Positions 45,293 through 53,341 of a stretch of DNA of 64,000 nucleotides are shown here, one piece after another. A program made the position numbers and the translations under genes. Origin of the DNA: Paenibacillus herberti (lineage in GTDB: Bacteria; Bacillota; Bacilli; Paenibacillales; Paenibacillaceae); contig NZ_NMUQ01000002.1 of the NCBI RefSeq assembly GCF_002233675.1, positions 1,278,121 to 1,342,120 on the forward strand, given 5' to 3'. Below the pieces are notes generated by a model. It saw nothing but the letters and a program-made list of their open reading frames with translations, searched no databases and was not told the DNA's origin. How positions within the stretch are numbered: position 1 is the stretch's first letter; each line of letters opens with the position of its first letter.

Positions 45293-45473
45293 AGTGCGAG
45301 TTCAAAAAGGTCGCCATTGGGCACCGAGAAGGTTGTATGAACCAGAAGAAGGAGGAGCGGAATGTAGGCAAACCTACATGAGCACCGGACTTCGAAGGTG
45401 AATACAAGATTCGATGTCGAATTCGCTACCTGTTTACATCGTGATCAATGGTGGCCTTTTTGAACAACCTCTA
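45293..45473. repeat. Small dispersed repeat (MITE-like), copy 2
   Basis: About 180 bp, near-identical in reverse orientation to 24284-24457. Ends GTGCGAGTTCAAAAAGG and CCTTTTTGAACAACCTC form imperfect inverted repeats; TA-rich flanks suggest a TA target. It separates the SLH-CAP gene from its terminator and supplies the last bases, including the TAG stop, of that gene. Confidence 0.85.
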
Positions 45474-46928
45474 TAGGGGAGTATAGAAGTTCTGGGTATA
45501 ACGAGAGTCATAAACGCCCACTCCAAGGCGAGTATAGAGCTCGTTCAGCATGGCTTTCCGGTGGCCGGAGGAGTTCAACCAGCCGTTATGCGCCTCGATG
45601 GCGTTGCGGTAGCCAGAAGCGATATTTTCCCCTGCGGCGGAGTAGCGGATGCCTTCAGCTTCCATGCGGTCGAAGGGGCTTTTTCCATCTGGATTTGTAT
45701 GATCAAAATAATCCCGTTTAGCCATATCTTTGCTATGCTTACGCGCTGTTAGAGCGGCTGTATCATCCCAAGTCAGTGTCGGGACGCCGCGCTTCGCACG
45801 AAATGCATTCGTCAGGTCAAGCACTTCGCGTTCATAGGCGGAAGCGAGCTCATCGGCGCTTGGAGCGGTGCCAAAAGAGCTGCCGGACAGGACGAGCATG
45901 GCATCCAGCTTGCCCTCATCCAGCGTGTCCAGGTAGAAGGTTGTTTTGATTCCGCCGGATGTGAAGGAAAAGGTTTTGTTTGCGGCTGGAATCGTCTGGC
46001 CTGAAGCCTGTTTCAGCGAAGCGGTGCTCATGCCGGGGCGAAGCTTTTGCCACAGTCCGCCGCCATCCTCGAATGCTTGCGGAGAACCGGAGTAGAGCGC
46101 GACGACTTTGCCGCCGCTCACACCAGCCTGCATGTAACGGGTGTAATCCTTATTGTAAATGTACCAGACAAAACCTTCCTGCGCCGGGTCCTTGCGATCT
46201 GGTGCGCCAAGCTTCCCGATCAGGGCCGCTTCGCTGTCCCCGAGCCCGATGCCGCGCAGCTGCGGCCCGGCGGTATTGGTCGAAGGCGCGCCGCCAGGTG
46301 CCGGATGCGCCTTCAGCATGCGGCGGAGGAGGGTAACCGCCTCCGCCCGGGTTAGAGTGCTGCCGCTCTCGTAGCCGGCAGCAGTAGACGCCGTGCGCCC
46401 GCTCGCGATGCCTTCCGCGAGCAGCCAGGCCACGGCGTCAGCTTCGCCGCCGGAGCGCCCAGCGACGGAGGCAAGCAGCTGCGCTGCCTCGCCCCGCGTA
46501 TAGCGGGCGTTTGGCTGCGCAGCATGGAACGCCGCCCAGCTGTGCGCGGCGGCGGCAGTGTAGTACGGCGCGTGCCAGGCCGCGCCGGAAGCTGTGCCCT
46601 TGGCGGGCGCGATGCCGTAGGCGCGCGCCGCCAGGGCGAGGAACTCAGGCTCGCTGAGCTTGCCGGAGGGACGAAAGCGGCCGTCGCCGTCGCCTTGGAC
46701 GTAGCCGGCGGCAGCGGCCCAGGCGATGTCGCTGGCCGCCCAGTGTTTGGCCGCTACATCGGCGAAGCCAGTTGCGGCCGTTGCAGGCGCGGCCGATGCC
46801 GCTTGCGGCAGGAAGCTGCCGCTGCCGGCAAGCAGGGCGGCGCTCAGTAGGACGAGCGCCGCTTTGCGGACAGCTCGGGGGGACCATTTTTCATCGATTT
46901 TATGAAACGAATCATGGGAGTTATTCAT
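45471..46928 (-). CDS. SLH-anchored CAP-domain surface protein
   Basis: 485 residues. The signal peptide covers about 1-46 (ends QAASA). SLH modules follow (about 52-210: FADVAAKHWAASDIAWAAAAGYVQGDGDGRF), which bind pyruvylated wall polymer. A CAP-associated N-terminal module (about 225-350: IGLGDSEAALIGKLGAPDRKD) precedes the CAP/SCP domain (about 360-485: LDLTNAFRAKRGVPTLTWDD, HSKDMAKRDYFDHTNP, GENIASGYR, HNGWLNSSGHR). Relatives such as YkwD are secreted proteins of unclear activity. The last residues YTPL come right at the inserted repeat, so the original end may have been altered. Confidence 0.9.
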   Translation of the reverse strand: MNNSHDSFHKIDEKWSPRAVRKAALVLLSAALLAGSGSFLPQAASAAPATAATGFADVAAKHWAASDIAWAAAAGYVQGDGDGRFRPSGKLSEPEFLALAARAYGIAPAKGTASGAAWHAPYYTAAAAHSWAAFHAAQPNARYTRGEAAQLLASVAGRSGGEADAVAWLLAEGIASGRTASTAAGYESGSTLTRAEAVTLLRRMLKAHPAPGGAPSTNTAGPQLRGIGLGDSEAALIGKLGAPDRKDPAQEGFVWYIYNKDYTRYMQAGVSGGKVVALYSGSPQAFEDGGGLWQKLRPGMSTASLKQASGQTIPAANKTFSFTSGGIKTTFYLDTLDEGKLDAMLVLSGSSFGTAPSADELASAYEREVLDLTNAFRAKRGVPTLTWDDTAALTARKHSKDMAKRDYFDHTNPDGKSPFDRMEAEGIRYSAAGENIASGYRNAIEAHNGWLNSSGHRKAMLNELYTRLGVGVYDSRYTQNFYTPL

Positions 46929-47043
46929 CAGAGTAAAGTCCTTCCTGTGTGTGGTCTCGACACAGTTGGACGCGCTTATCGCCGCTACAGTTGTGCAGCG
47001 GTCTGGAATATGCTCCTGAAGTCCCAGGTTTTCGGATCAATAG

Positions 47044-47379
47044 CTATCGCCCCGCATCCCAGGCCAAGGCCTTTGCTTTCAGAGCGGATACAAATGCTTT
47101 TTTGGCCGGGCTGTAGTCCCGGGTTTCGGTATAGCGCTCGGCAAGCTGCTCTTTGAAGCGGCTGTATTCCATAGAAGCGTTAAAGCTGTCGATCCGACTG
47201 ATCTCGCGGACCTCGACCATCATGTCGATGACCGGCTTTGCCATCATGCCCGGCACTGAAGTGCTGCCGAAGTGATGAAAAGCAAGCGCCTCGTCACCAA
47301 GCAAAGTGGATAAAACCCCAGCCTCTTCACGAAATTGTTCAACCCAAGCTTCCGAATAACGACTCAGTCTTACTTCCAT
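47044..47379 (-). CDS. GrpB/UPF0157-family protein with internal deletion
   Basis: 111 residues, against about 170 in the family. The start matches GrpB proteins (HHFGSTSVPGMMAKPVIDMMVEV, a nucleotidyltransferase-like G-S motif) and the end matches their C-terminal helix (YSRFKEQLAERY ... AFVSALKAKALAW), but the middle part with the usual H-x-H strand is missing and the join is in frame. Activity is doubtful. It is divergent from the response-regulator gene. Confidence 0.78.
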   Translation of the reverse strand: MEVRLSRYSEAWVEQFREEAGVLSTLLGDEALAFHHFGSTSVPGMMAKPVIDMMVEVREISRIDSFNASMEYSRFKEQLAERYTETRDYSPAKKAFVSALKAKALAWDAGR

Positions 47380-47424
47380 AGATAACTCACTCCTATCTGC
47401 TCTTACTAAAGCAAGCTTCCCGCC

Positions 47425-47441
47425 TTTAAACGAATTTTAAC
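47425..47441 (+). promoter_or_regulatory. Candidate response-regulator binding site upstream of the two-component genes
   Basis: TTTAAACGAATTTTAAC: two TTTAA(A)C half sites 11 bp apart. The same arrangement occurs at 49600-49616 before the ABC operon, followed there by a third TTTAAC. Confidence 0.5.
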
Positions 47442-47496
47442 TTCCGCGAGGAGAGAAGAGAAGGCTATGATGAAGGGAAGACAGGGGGAAGCAACT

Positions 47497-48180
47497 ATGA
47501 ATGGCAAAGCAAAACTGCTTTACATCGAGGATGATCCCGACATCGGCAGTTGGCTCTCGCGCGACCTGAAGGAACGTGGGTACGAGGTGGAGTGGCTGCC
47601 CAGCGGAGAAGGCGCGGAGGAGCTGGCGGCCGATGCCGACTTGGCGATTCTGGATGTCATGCTGCCGGGGCTGGACGGTTTTACCGTTGGTCAAAAGCTG
47701 AAGAAACGCTGCCCGGGCCTGCCGATCCTCATGCTCTCCGCCCGCTCGGCCGTTGAAGATAAACTGCAGGGCCTGCATTTTGCAGATGATTATGTCACAA
47801 AACCTTTCCATCCAGATGAGCTGGGGGCAAGGGTCGAGGTGCTGTTAAGGCGCTTTGGCAAAGGAGAGGACCAGCCCGTGCGGCTTGGCCATCTGGAGGT
47901 GAGACCGCGTGAGCTGACCGTTACCGATGCGGGCAGTGGAGAGGAAATTGCGCTGACGCCGAAGCAACTGCAAATTCTGCTGTTTCTGCTGCGCAACCCG
48001 GGGCGCATTTTGACTAAAGAGCAGATTTATGAATCGGTCTGGGGCGAGTCTTTTTTAGAGGGTGACAAAACCGTCATGGTACATATCCGCTACCTGCGGG
48101 AACGAATCGAGCGTGACCCCGCCAATCCGCGGCTAGTGGAGACGGTGCGAGGCATCGGCTACCGGGTGCGTCCCTCATGA
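47497..48180 (+). CDS. OmpR-family response regulator
   Basis: 227 residues from ATG 47497 (GGGGGAAG upstream; the earlier ATG 47467 has none). The receiver domain has the acidic pair E11-D12-D13 and phospho-acceptor D53 (LAILDVMLPG); the switch Lys is in YVTKPFHPDEL. The C-terminal winged helix (LTPKQLQILLFLLRNPGRILTKEQIYESVWG) binds direct repeats. Its stop overlaps the kinase start by 4 bp. With the following kinase and ABC genes it resembles LanR-type or BcrR-neighbour regulators of peptide-antibiotic resistance. Confidence 0.92.
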   Translation: MNGKAKLLYIEDDPDIGSWLSRDLKERGYEVEWLPSGEGAEELAADADLAILDVMLPGLDGFTVGQKLKKRCPGLPILMLSARSAVEDKLQGLHFADDYVTKPFHPDELGARVEVLLRRFGKGEDQPVRLGHLEVRPRELTVTDAGSGEEIALTPKQLQILLFLLRNPGRILTKEQIYESVWGESFLEGDKTVMVHIRYLRERIERDPANPRLVETVRGIGYRVRPS

Positions 48181-49604
48181 AAAAGCTTATCCAAAAGCTG
48201 AAGCGTCCGTCGCTGATCGCCCGTTACAGCTTAATTGTGCTCTCCGCGCTTGTCATGCTGCCGCTCTTAATCACGCTTGTCGGCTTAGTGACGATGACGT
48301 CGCTGAGTTGGCTCCATCCGCCAGCTTCGCCTTCTATTTATTCTAATACGACCAAGCTCCGTCTGGCTTGGGAAGCGGAAGCGGCTGCCATGGGCGGAGA
48401 GAGCAAGGAGCAGGCAGCGGTCCGGCTTAAAGCATGGATACAGAAATATCCGCGCTCCAAAGTATTCCGCGTCGACGGGGAGGGCAGCCTCCATGACGCC
48501 ATTCCCGCACGCAAGGATTTCCCGGCCCAGTGGTCGGCCGCCTACACCGTCGAGTATATGAAAGAAGCAGTTAACGGCGTTCGCTACACGGTCGTTTCCT
48601 TTGTCGGCGATAACCGCAGCGAAGGTTTTATCGTCGTGGAGGTGCCCCGCTACCTAACTCTTCCTTACTCTCAAAGGTTAGACGGAGTCGGCAGCACCGT
48701 GTACGCGATCGGTGTGATGATCATGCTCACTTTGTATCTGTTTGTCTCGTTCCTGTTTTTTATCCGCATCCGGCGACGCCTAGTGCGGCTGCAGGCAGCG
48801 ATGGAACTGCCTTCGGAGAGCGGCTTGCCGCTACCGGTCTCTCTTTCGGGTAGTGATGAGATCGGTCGGCTGGAACAAAGCTTCAACGGCATGATCCGCG
48901 AGCTGGAGCAATCACGCCGCCGCGAGGAGGCGGAGGAAGCGCTGCGGCGCGATCTTGTAATGAGGCTGGCGCATGATCTGCGCACGCCGCTCACCGTCAT
49001 CCGTGCTCATGCGTTTACGCTGGGGCGAGAGGCTTTGAGCGCACAGGGCAAGGAGTCCTTGCAGCTCATGACCGGCAAGCTTGACTATACATCCGAGCTG
49101 ATGGAAAATCTTTTTTCTTACAATCTGCTCGTCGCTGGCAAATACCCTTACCGTCCCCAACGCACCGATGTGACTAGGTTATTGCGTACCCAGTTGGCTG
49201 CTTGGTATCCCGTGCTTGAGCAGGCTGAGATAGAGCTTGACTCGGATTTGCCGGAGGAGTCTATTTGGTGGCAAGCTGATCCGCAGTGGCTGGAGCGAGT
49301 GGTAGACAATTTGCTGCAAAATGTACTGCGCCATGCCGCATCCGGCTGTTATGTCGCTGTTCGTTTGTTGACGGAAAACGGCGGAACGTTAGTGGTTGAG
49401 GACCGTGGCCCCGGCATGGATGCGGAATCCACCTTCAAAGGCACGGGCCTAGGCCTCGCCATTGTCGATCTTATGCTTGTTGAGCAGGACCTCTGCAAGC
49501 AGGTCCGATCCGGACCGGATGGCACGATCATTACGATCTGGCCGGACCCCGAACGAGCCAAGTCGAATTGCCAGTCGACTGATGAGCTTTCCACCGATTT
49601 TTAA
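48177..49604 (+). CDS. Sensor histidine kinase
   Basis: 475 residues. TM1 about 18-42, an extracytoplasmic region of about 125 residues, TM2 about 172-198, then HAMP (SGLPLPVSLSGSDEIGRLEQSFNGMIREL). H266 in MRLAHDLRTPLTVIRAH is the phospho-acceptor. The ATPase domain has the N box (VVDNLLQNVLRHA) and G boxes (VEDRGPGMD, GTGLGLAI). The sizeable extracytoplasmic loop suggests direct ligand sensing, unlike the intramembrane BceS kinases. It probably phosphorylates the co-transcribed regulator. Confidence 0.92.
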   Translation: MKKLIQKLKRPSLIARYSLIVLSALVMLPLLITLVGLVTMTSLSWLHPPASPSIYSNTTKLRLAWEAEAAAMGGESKEQAAVRLKAWIQKYPRSKVFRVDGEGSLHDAIPARKDFPAQWSAAYTVEYMKEAVNGVRYTVVSFVGDNRSEGFIVVEVPRYLTLPYSQRLDGVGSTVYAIGVMIMLTLYLFVSFLFFIRIRRRLVRLQAAMELPSESGLPLPVSLSGSDEIGRLEQSFNGMIRELEQSRRREEAEEALRRDLVMRLAHDLRTPLTVIRAHAFTLGREALSAQGKESLQLMTGKLDYTSELMENLFSYNLLVAGKYPYRPQRTDVTRLLRTQLAAWYPVLEQAEIELDSDLPEESIWWQADPQWLERVVDNLLQNVLRHAASGCYVAVRLLTENGGTLVVEDRGPGMDAESTFKGTGLGLAIVDLMLVEQDLCKQVRSGPDGTIITIWPDPERAKSNCQSTDELSTDF

Positions 49605-49639
49605 ACGTTATTTAACCTTCGTCCTGACCGGCTTTTAAC
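49600..49639 (+). promoter_or_regulatory. Candidate response-regulator binding sites upstream of the ABC operon
   Basis: TTTAAACGTTATTTAAC (49600-49616) repeats the 11-bp-spaced motif found before the regulator gene; another TTTAAC lies at 49634-49639, 23 bp further. A TACGAT -10 candidate follows at 49649-49654. The first site overlaps the kinase stop codon. Confidence 0.5.
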
Positions 49640-49676
49640 CTTTACTCGCTACGATAGAGGAAGAGGTGAGGAGAGG

Positions 49677-50621
49677 ATGAATCATATGGGGAACAACAAC
49701 TTAGGCCAAGGCAAGTGGCTGTTGGAAACGAATGGCCTGACTAAAAAGCTTGGTGGAAAAGCTGTTGTAAACGGGGTTGATCTGCAGCTTGGTGAAGGAG
49801 ATATATACGGTTTTTTAGGGCCGAACGGCGCGGGTAAAACGACGACAATTCGCATGCTGCTAGGGTTGGCGCGTCCGACGCGAGGAACGGTTAAGGTGTT
49901 CGGCCAGAATTTGGCGGAGCATCGTCTGAACATTTTGCGCCAAGTGGGCTCACTGGTAGAATACCCTTCCTATTATGGCCATCTGACGGGCCGGGAGAAC
50001 CTGGAGATCATCCGCCGTCTTCTCGATGTACCGAAGGAACGAATTGCGGAGGTGCTGAGCATTGTCCGGTTGGAAAAGGACGCGAATCGCGCAGCGAGGG
50101 GCTACTCGCTCGGCATGAAACAGCGGCTTGGCATCGCGGCAGCTCTGCTGGGACATCCGCGCCTGCTCATCCTTGATGAGCCGACCAATGGGCTAGACCC
50201 CGCTGGCATCCAAGAGATTCGCGAGCTGATCAAAAGCCTACCCACTGAGCGCGGCGTGACGATTATGCTATCGAGCCATCTACTGTCGGAGGTAGAGCAG
50301 ATGGCGACTCGTGTTGGCATCATTACGGCGGGCAAGCTTGTGTATCAGGATAGTATCGAACGCCTCAAACAGCGCACCGCAGGACGCATTCGGTTGAACG
50401 TGAGTGAGCCTGAAGCCGCCTGGAAGCGGCTGTTGGAGCAGGGTTATGAGGCGCAGCGGGATGAGCGAGGTGTCACGATTTCGGGCGAGAATGACCGCGA
50501 AGTCGCGGCGATTGTCACAGAGCTTGTGCGTGAGCGGCATCTAGTTTACCGCGTTGAGGAGGAGAGCTCCTCCCTGGAAAGTGTGTTCCTGGAAATGACC
50601 GGCACGGGAGGGAGCCTCTAA
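49677..50621 (+). CDS. ABC transporter ATP-binding protein (BcrA/LanF-like)
   Basis: 314 residues. Walker A GPNGAGKT (in IYGFLGPNGAGKTTTIRMLLGL), signature YSLGMKQRLGIA, Walker B LLILDEPTNGLDP and switch His in MLSSHLLSEVE. The sequence is typical of the BcrA/LanF group, which powers export or extraction of peptide antibiotics from the membrane. The start is ATG 49677 or ATG 49686 (the latter has better spacing to GGAGAGG). Its stop overlaps the next start by 1 bp. Confidence 0.92.
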   Translation: MNHMGNNNLGQGKWLLETNGLTKKLGGKAVVNGVDLQLGEGDIYGFLGPNGAGKTTTIRMLLGLARPTRGTVKVFGQNLAEHRLNILRQVGSLVEYPSYYGHLTGRENLEIIRRLLDVPKERIAEVLSIVRLEKDANRAARGYSLGMKQRLGIAAALLGHPRLLILDEPTNGLDPAGIQEIRELIKSLPTERGVTIMLSSHLLSEVEQMATRVGIITAGKLVYQDSIERLKQRTAGRIRLNVSEPEAAWKRLLEQGYEAQRDERGVTISGENDREVAAIVTELVRERHLVYRVEEESSSLESVFLEMTGTGGSL

Positions 50622-51337
50622 TGTTCTCTCGTATTCTGTTAGCGGAGCTGCTGAAAATTCGCCGTAAATGGATCGTCGCGCTAGCCATCATCGGGCCGCT
50701 AGGTGTTGTGCTGCTGCAAGCCGTCAATTATGGGCTTCGCTATGATTATTTGATGGATCAGTATGCTGGCGATCCTTGGGAAGGTCTGCTGGGACAAGTA
50801 TTCTGGCTGAAAATGCCCGCGCTGTTCATCGGGCTGGCGCTTGTCGCTTCAATGTCAGCAGGTGTAGAGCATTCGGCGGGAGGCTGGAAGCAACTGCTCG
50901 CACTGCCGGTGACACGGTTGCAAGTCTTCGCAGGCAAGGTGGCGGTGACGCTTCTGCTGCTTCTTTTCTCCTGTACGCTGCTGCTTGTTTTCACCTTCAT
51001 TTTTGGACTTGTACTGGGGCTGGAGGTTTCCTCAACACCTTGGGCGGAGCTGTTTAAGCAATCGTATTTAGCGTATTTGGCGCTGTTGCCTTTCATCGCT
51101 CTGCAGAGCTGGTTGTCGCTCACTATGAGTAATCAGGCGGTGCCGATGACGGTTGGTATTCTCGGTATGGTGCTGAGCTTGATCAGCATTGCTTTGCCCG
51201 ACTGGACGCCCTGGGCTTGGGCGTATCAGGTGGTGGAGCCCGGAATGGGCTTAACCATAGCCGGAGCGGGTACGGCAACGGGTCTTCTGGTGATTTTGAT
51301 CGGTTATGCCCATTTTGCCCGGAAGGATGCCAGCTGA
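50621..51337 (+). CDS. ABC permease (LanE/EpiE-like)
   Basis: 238 residues, six predicted helices. After the first helix pair it has the group's typical loop EHSAGGWKQLLALPVTRLQVFAGK. Such permeases form a heteromeric channel with a second permease and a BcrA-type ATPase in lantibiotic immunity (LanFEG). Translationally coupled to the ATPase gene. No lantibiotic precursor or LanBC/LanM gene is in the window. Confidence 0.85.
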   Translation: MFSRILLAELLKIRRKWIVALAIIGPLGVVLLQAVNYGLRYDYLMDQYAGDPWEGLLGQVFWLKMPALFIGLALVASMSAGVEHSAGGWKQLLALPVTRLQVFAGKVAVTLLLLLFSCTLLLVFTFIFGLVLGLEVSSTPWAELFKQSYLAYLALLPFIALQSWLSLTMSNQAVPMTVGILGMVLSLISIALPDWTPWAWAYQVVEPGMGLTIAGAGTATGLLVILIGYAHFARKDAS

Positions 51338-51338
51338 T

Positions 51339-52073
51339 ATGAACAAGCTACTCCCTACGGAATGGATCAAGCTGCGGCGCTCCATCATCTGGCTGCTGCT
51401 GCCGATCAGCCCACTTTTGGCTGCTCTTAGCGGCTGGAGCCCATTGGATATAGGAAAAGAGCCGCTCCAGGCATGGCAGGAAGCGCTGGCCGTCGGTGCG
51501 ACGGTGCATGGCTTGTTTTTCCTGCCGCTGTTGACCGGAATTTGTGCCGCCCTGATCTGTCGCTATGAACATGCCGCAGGTGGTTGGAAGCAGCTGGCGG
51601 CGCTGCCGGTGCGGCGCTCCTCGGTGTACCTCGCTAAGATGACGGTCCTTGCGGCGTTGTTAGCGTTGTTGCAACTGCTTTATGGAGCGGCAATGCTCGT
51701 TGGAGGAATGTTAAAAGGAGCACCGATCGACGCTATACCTTGGGAAATGATTGGTATGCTTGTAGGGTACGGCTGGCTTGCTTCTCTTCCGCTCGCGGCG
51801 CTTCAGCTGTGGGTGTCGACAGCTTGGCAGAGTTTTGCCGCTCCGCTTGCGGTAAACGTCGTGTTTACGCTGCCGAATATGCTAGTGACCAACTCGGAGG
51901 ATATTGCTCCTTGGTATCCATGGGCTCAGCCGCTGCTCGCCATGATGCCGCAGGACCGCTACGACGTAGGTGCATTCACTGTCTCGGTTGAAACGCTATT
52001 TATTGTGGTCGCGGGCAGCTTTGTCGTTTTCCTCGGGGCTGGCTGGACTAGCTTCCTGCGGCGTGCCGTGTAA
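51339..52073 (+). CDS. ABC permease (LanG-like)
   Basis: 244 residues from ATG 51339, right after the previous stop; a longer frame overlapping the previous gene is possible. Six predicted helices and the paired motif YEHAAGGWKQLAALPVRRSSVYLAK, almost the same as in the preceding permease, so the two arose by duplication. Together with the ATPase they form an FEG-type transporter. It ends at a strong terminator. Confidence 0.85.
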   Translation: MNKLLPTEWIKLRRSIIWLLLPISPLLAALSGWSPLDIGKEPLQAWQEALAVGATVHGLFFLPLLTGICAALICRYEHAAGGWKQLAALPVRRSSVYLAKMTVLAALLALLQLLYGAAMLVGGMLKGAPIDAIPWEMIGMLVGYGWLASLPLAALQLWVSTAWQSFAAPLAVNVVFTLPNMLVTNSEDIAPWYPWAQPLLAMMPQDRYDVGAFTVSVETLFIVVAGSFVVFLGAGWTSFLRRAV

Positions 52074-52085
52074 CATTATATTGGG

Positions 52086-52124
52086 AACCAGCCGAGCAGG
52101 CATGACTGCTCGGCTGGTTTTTTT
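52086..52124 (+). terminator. Terminator of the ABC operon
   Basis: AACCAGCCGAGCA (52086-52098) / TGCTCGGCTGGTT (52107-52119) and a run of seven T. Confidence 0.9.
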
Positions 52125-52300
52125 GCGGCTGCGCCATGATATGCCCCTGGTGATGTGCCCCCAAAGACAAGGCAATCGGACAATTGCTCCTGAGTAACAA
52201 GGAATAATTTGTATATTTTATAAAAAATAGAGAAACTTTCTTCTTTGATAGGAGTATGATTTTTAAGAGAGTTGATCGGAGAATGGGGAGAGTGATTCTA

Positions 52301-52915
52301 TTGAAATCGGGATTAAAGAAGTTCATAGTAGTCATCTTTATCGTCAATCTTTTGGCTGTAACTACCGTGAATGCTGCCCCCGCACTGCGTCAGATCGGCG
52401 TGTGGATCAATAATGTGGAAGTGAATTCACCTAAGGATGGAAATTCCACACTTTTGCTGGATAACAACTTATATTTCTCATCCCAGTTTGTTAAAGATGC
52501 GTTTAACAGCATTATATTATGGGACAAGAATAAGCAGGATGCGAAAATAATTAAGCCTAATGTCCACATGTTAACGACGGACGGAAAGAATGTTTTTGGA
52601 GCTGTTTACAACGATGAAAAAATCAAGTTCCGTGTGTTTGCACAGGTCGACAGCCTTGAAGCTGAGCTGGCAGCTTTCAAGTTTATTCTCATCAATCCCG
52701 ATGGGAAGGAGACGTTAATTGAAGAACGACGCAAAGGCGATAAATACTTCCCTGAACAAGGGAAAAATAATTTCTGGATTAATAGCGAAGAGATTACTTA
52801 TGAATTTGACGATGAAGGTGACTATAAAATTGTTTTTTTCATACAGCTTGAAGAAGAAACGGGCATGCATATTGTTTCAGAGAAGGTCATTTACTCTACC
52901 GCCAAGTCTTCCTGA
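52301..52915 (+). CDS. Exported protein of unknown function
   Basis: 204 residues from TTG 52301 (GGGGAG 10 nt upstream; upstream ATGs at 52256 and 52283 are too close to or inside the ribosome-binding site). Signal peptide about 1-26 (KKFIVVIFIVNLLAVTTVNAA). The segment ALRQIGVWINNVEVN ... NNLYFSSQFVKDAF resembles the copper-amine-oxidase-N-like stalk domain found in many Paenibacillus exported proteins; the rest is an Ig-like beta domain (EFDDEGDYKIVFFIQLEEETG). More AT-rich than the neighbours. Confidence 0.65.
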   Translation: MKSGLKKFIVVIFIVNLLAVTTVNAAPALRQIGVWINNVEVNSPKDGNSTLLLDNNLYFSSQFVKDAFNSIILWDKNKQDAKIIKPNVHMLTTDGKNVFGAVYNDEKIKFRVFAQVDSLEAELAAFKFILINPDGKETLIEERRKGDKYFPEQGKNNFWINSEEITYEFDDEGDYKIVFFIQLEEETGMHIVSEKVIYSTAKSS

Positions 52916-52920
52916 GATAG

Positions 52921-53270
52921 CAAGTAGTCAAAGTTACTTGAGCGCGCTATGAAGCGGCCCCGACGAGCAAAGGAAGTAGTCGAAGTTACTTGAGCGCGCC
53001 GGAAGGGTCCCCAACGGGCGAAGCAAGTAGTCAAAGTTACTTGAACGCGCCGGAAGCGGCCCCAACGAGCCAAGCAAGTAGTCCCAGTTACTTGAACGCG
53101 CCGTAAGCGGCCCCGACGAGCAAAGCAAGTAGTCAAAGTTACTTGAAACGCTCGATTGCGGCCTCGACGGTCAAAGCAAGTAGTCAAAGTTACTTGAGCG
53201 CACCGAAAACGGCCCCAATGAGCCAAGCAAGTAGTCAAAGTTACTTGAGCGCGCCGTAAGCGGCCCCGAC
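52921..53270. repeat. Seven-unit tandem array, 51-nt period, with an inverted-repeat core
   Basis: Units begin (AAGTAGTC) at 52922, 52974, 53025, 53076, 53127, 53178 and 53229. Each has a core CAAGTA-GTCAAAGT-TACTTG (arms of 6 nt, 8-nt centre) and a GC-rich 31-nt remainder that is also conserved (close to GCGCGCCGTAAGCGGCCCC). The first step is 52 nt and the rest 51 nt. The array fills the space between the exported protein and the ArAE gene. As 51 is a multiple of 3, it creates an open minus-strand frame with 17-residue repeats, probably not a gene. Confidence 0.88.
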
Positions 53271-53277
53271 GGGTAGA

Positions 53278-53307
53278 TTAGTCAGGCAAAGCCTTGAATG
53301 ATATAAT
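53278..53307 (+). promoter_or_regulatory. Candidate promoter of the ArAE-family gene
   Basis: TTAGTC (53278-53283), 18 nt, TATAAT (53302-53307), just after the repeat array. Confidence 0.45.
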
Positions 53308-53341
53308 TCGGGTCAAAGCCAGAGATAACAAGGAGTTAGTT

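Noticed and set aside
52891-53238. 115-codon minus-strand gene with 17-residue repeats
   Set aside because: It arises because the 51-nt repeat is a multiple of three; there is no ribosome-binding site and repeat units vary freely at codon level.
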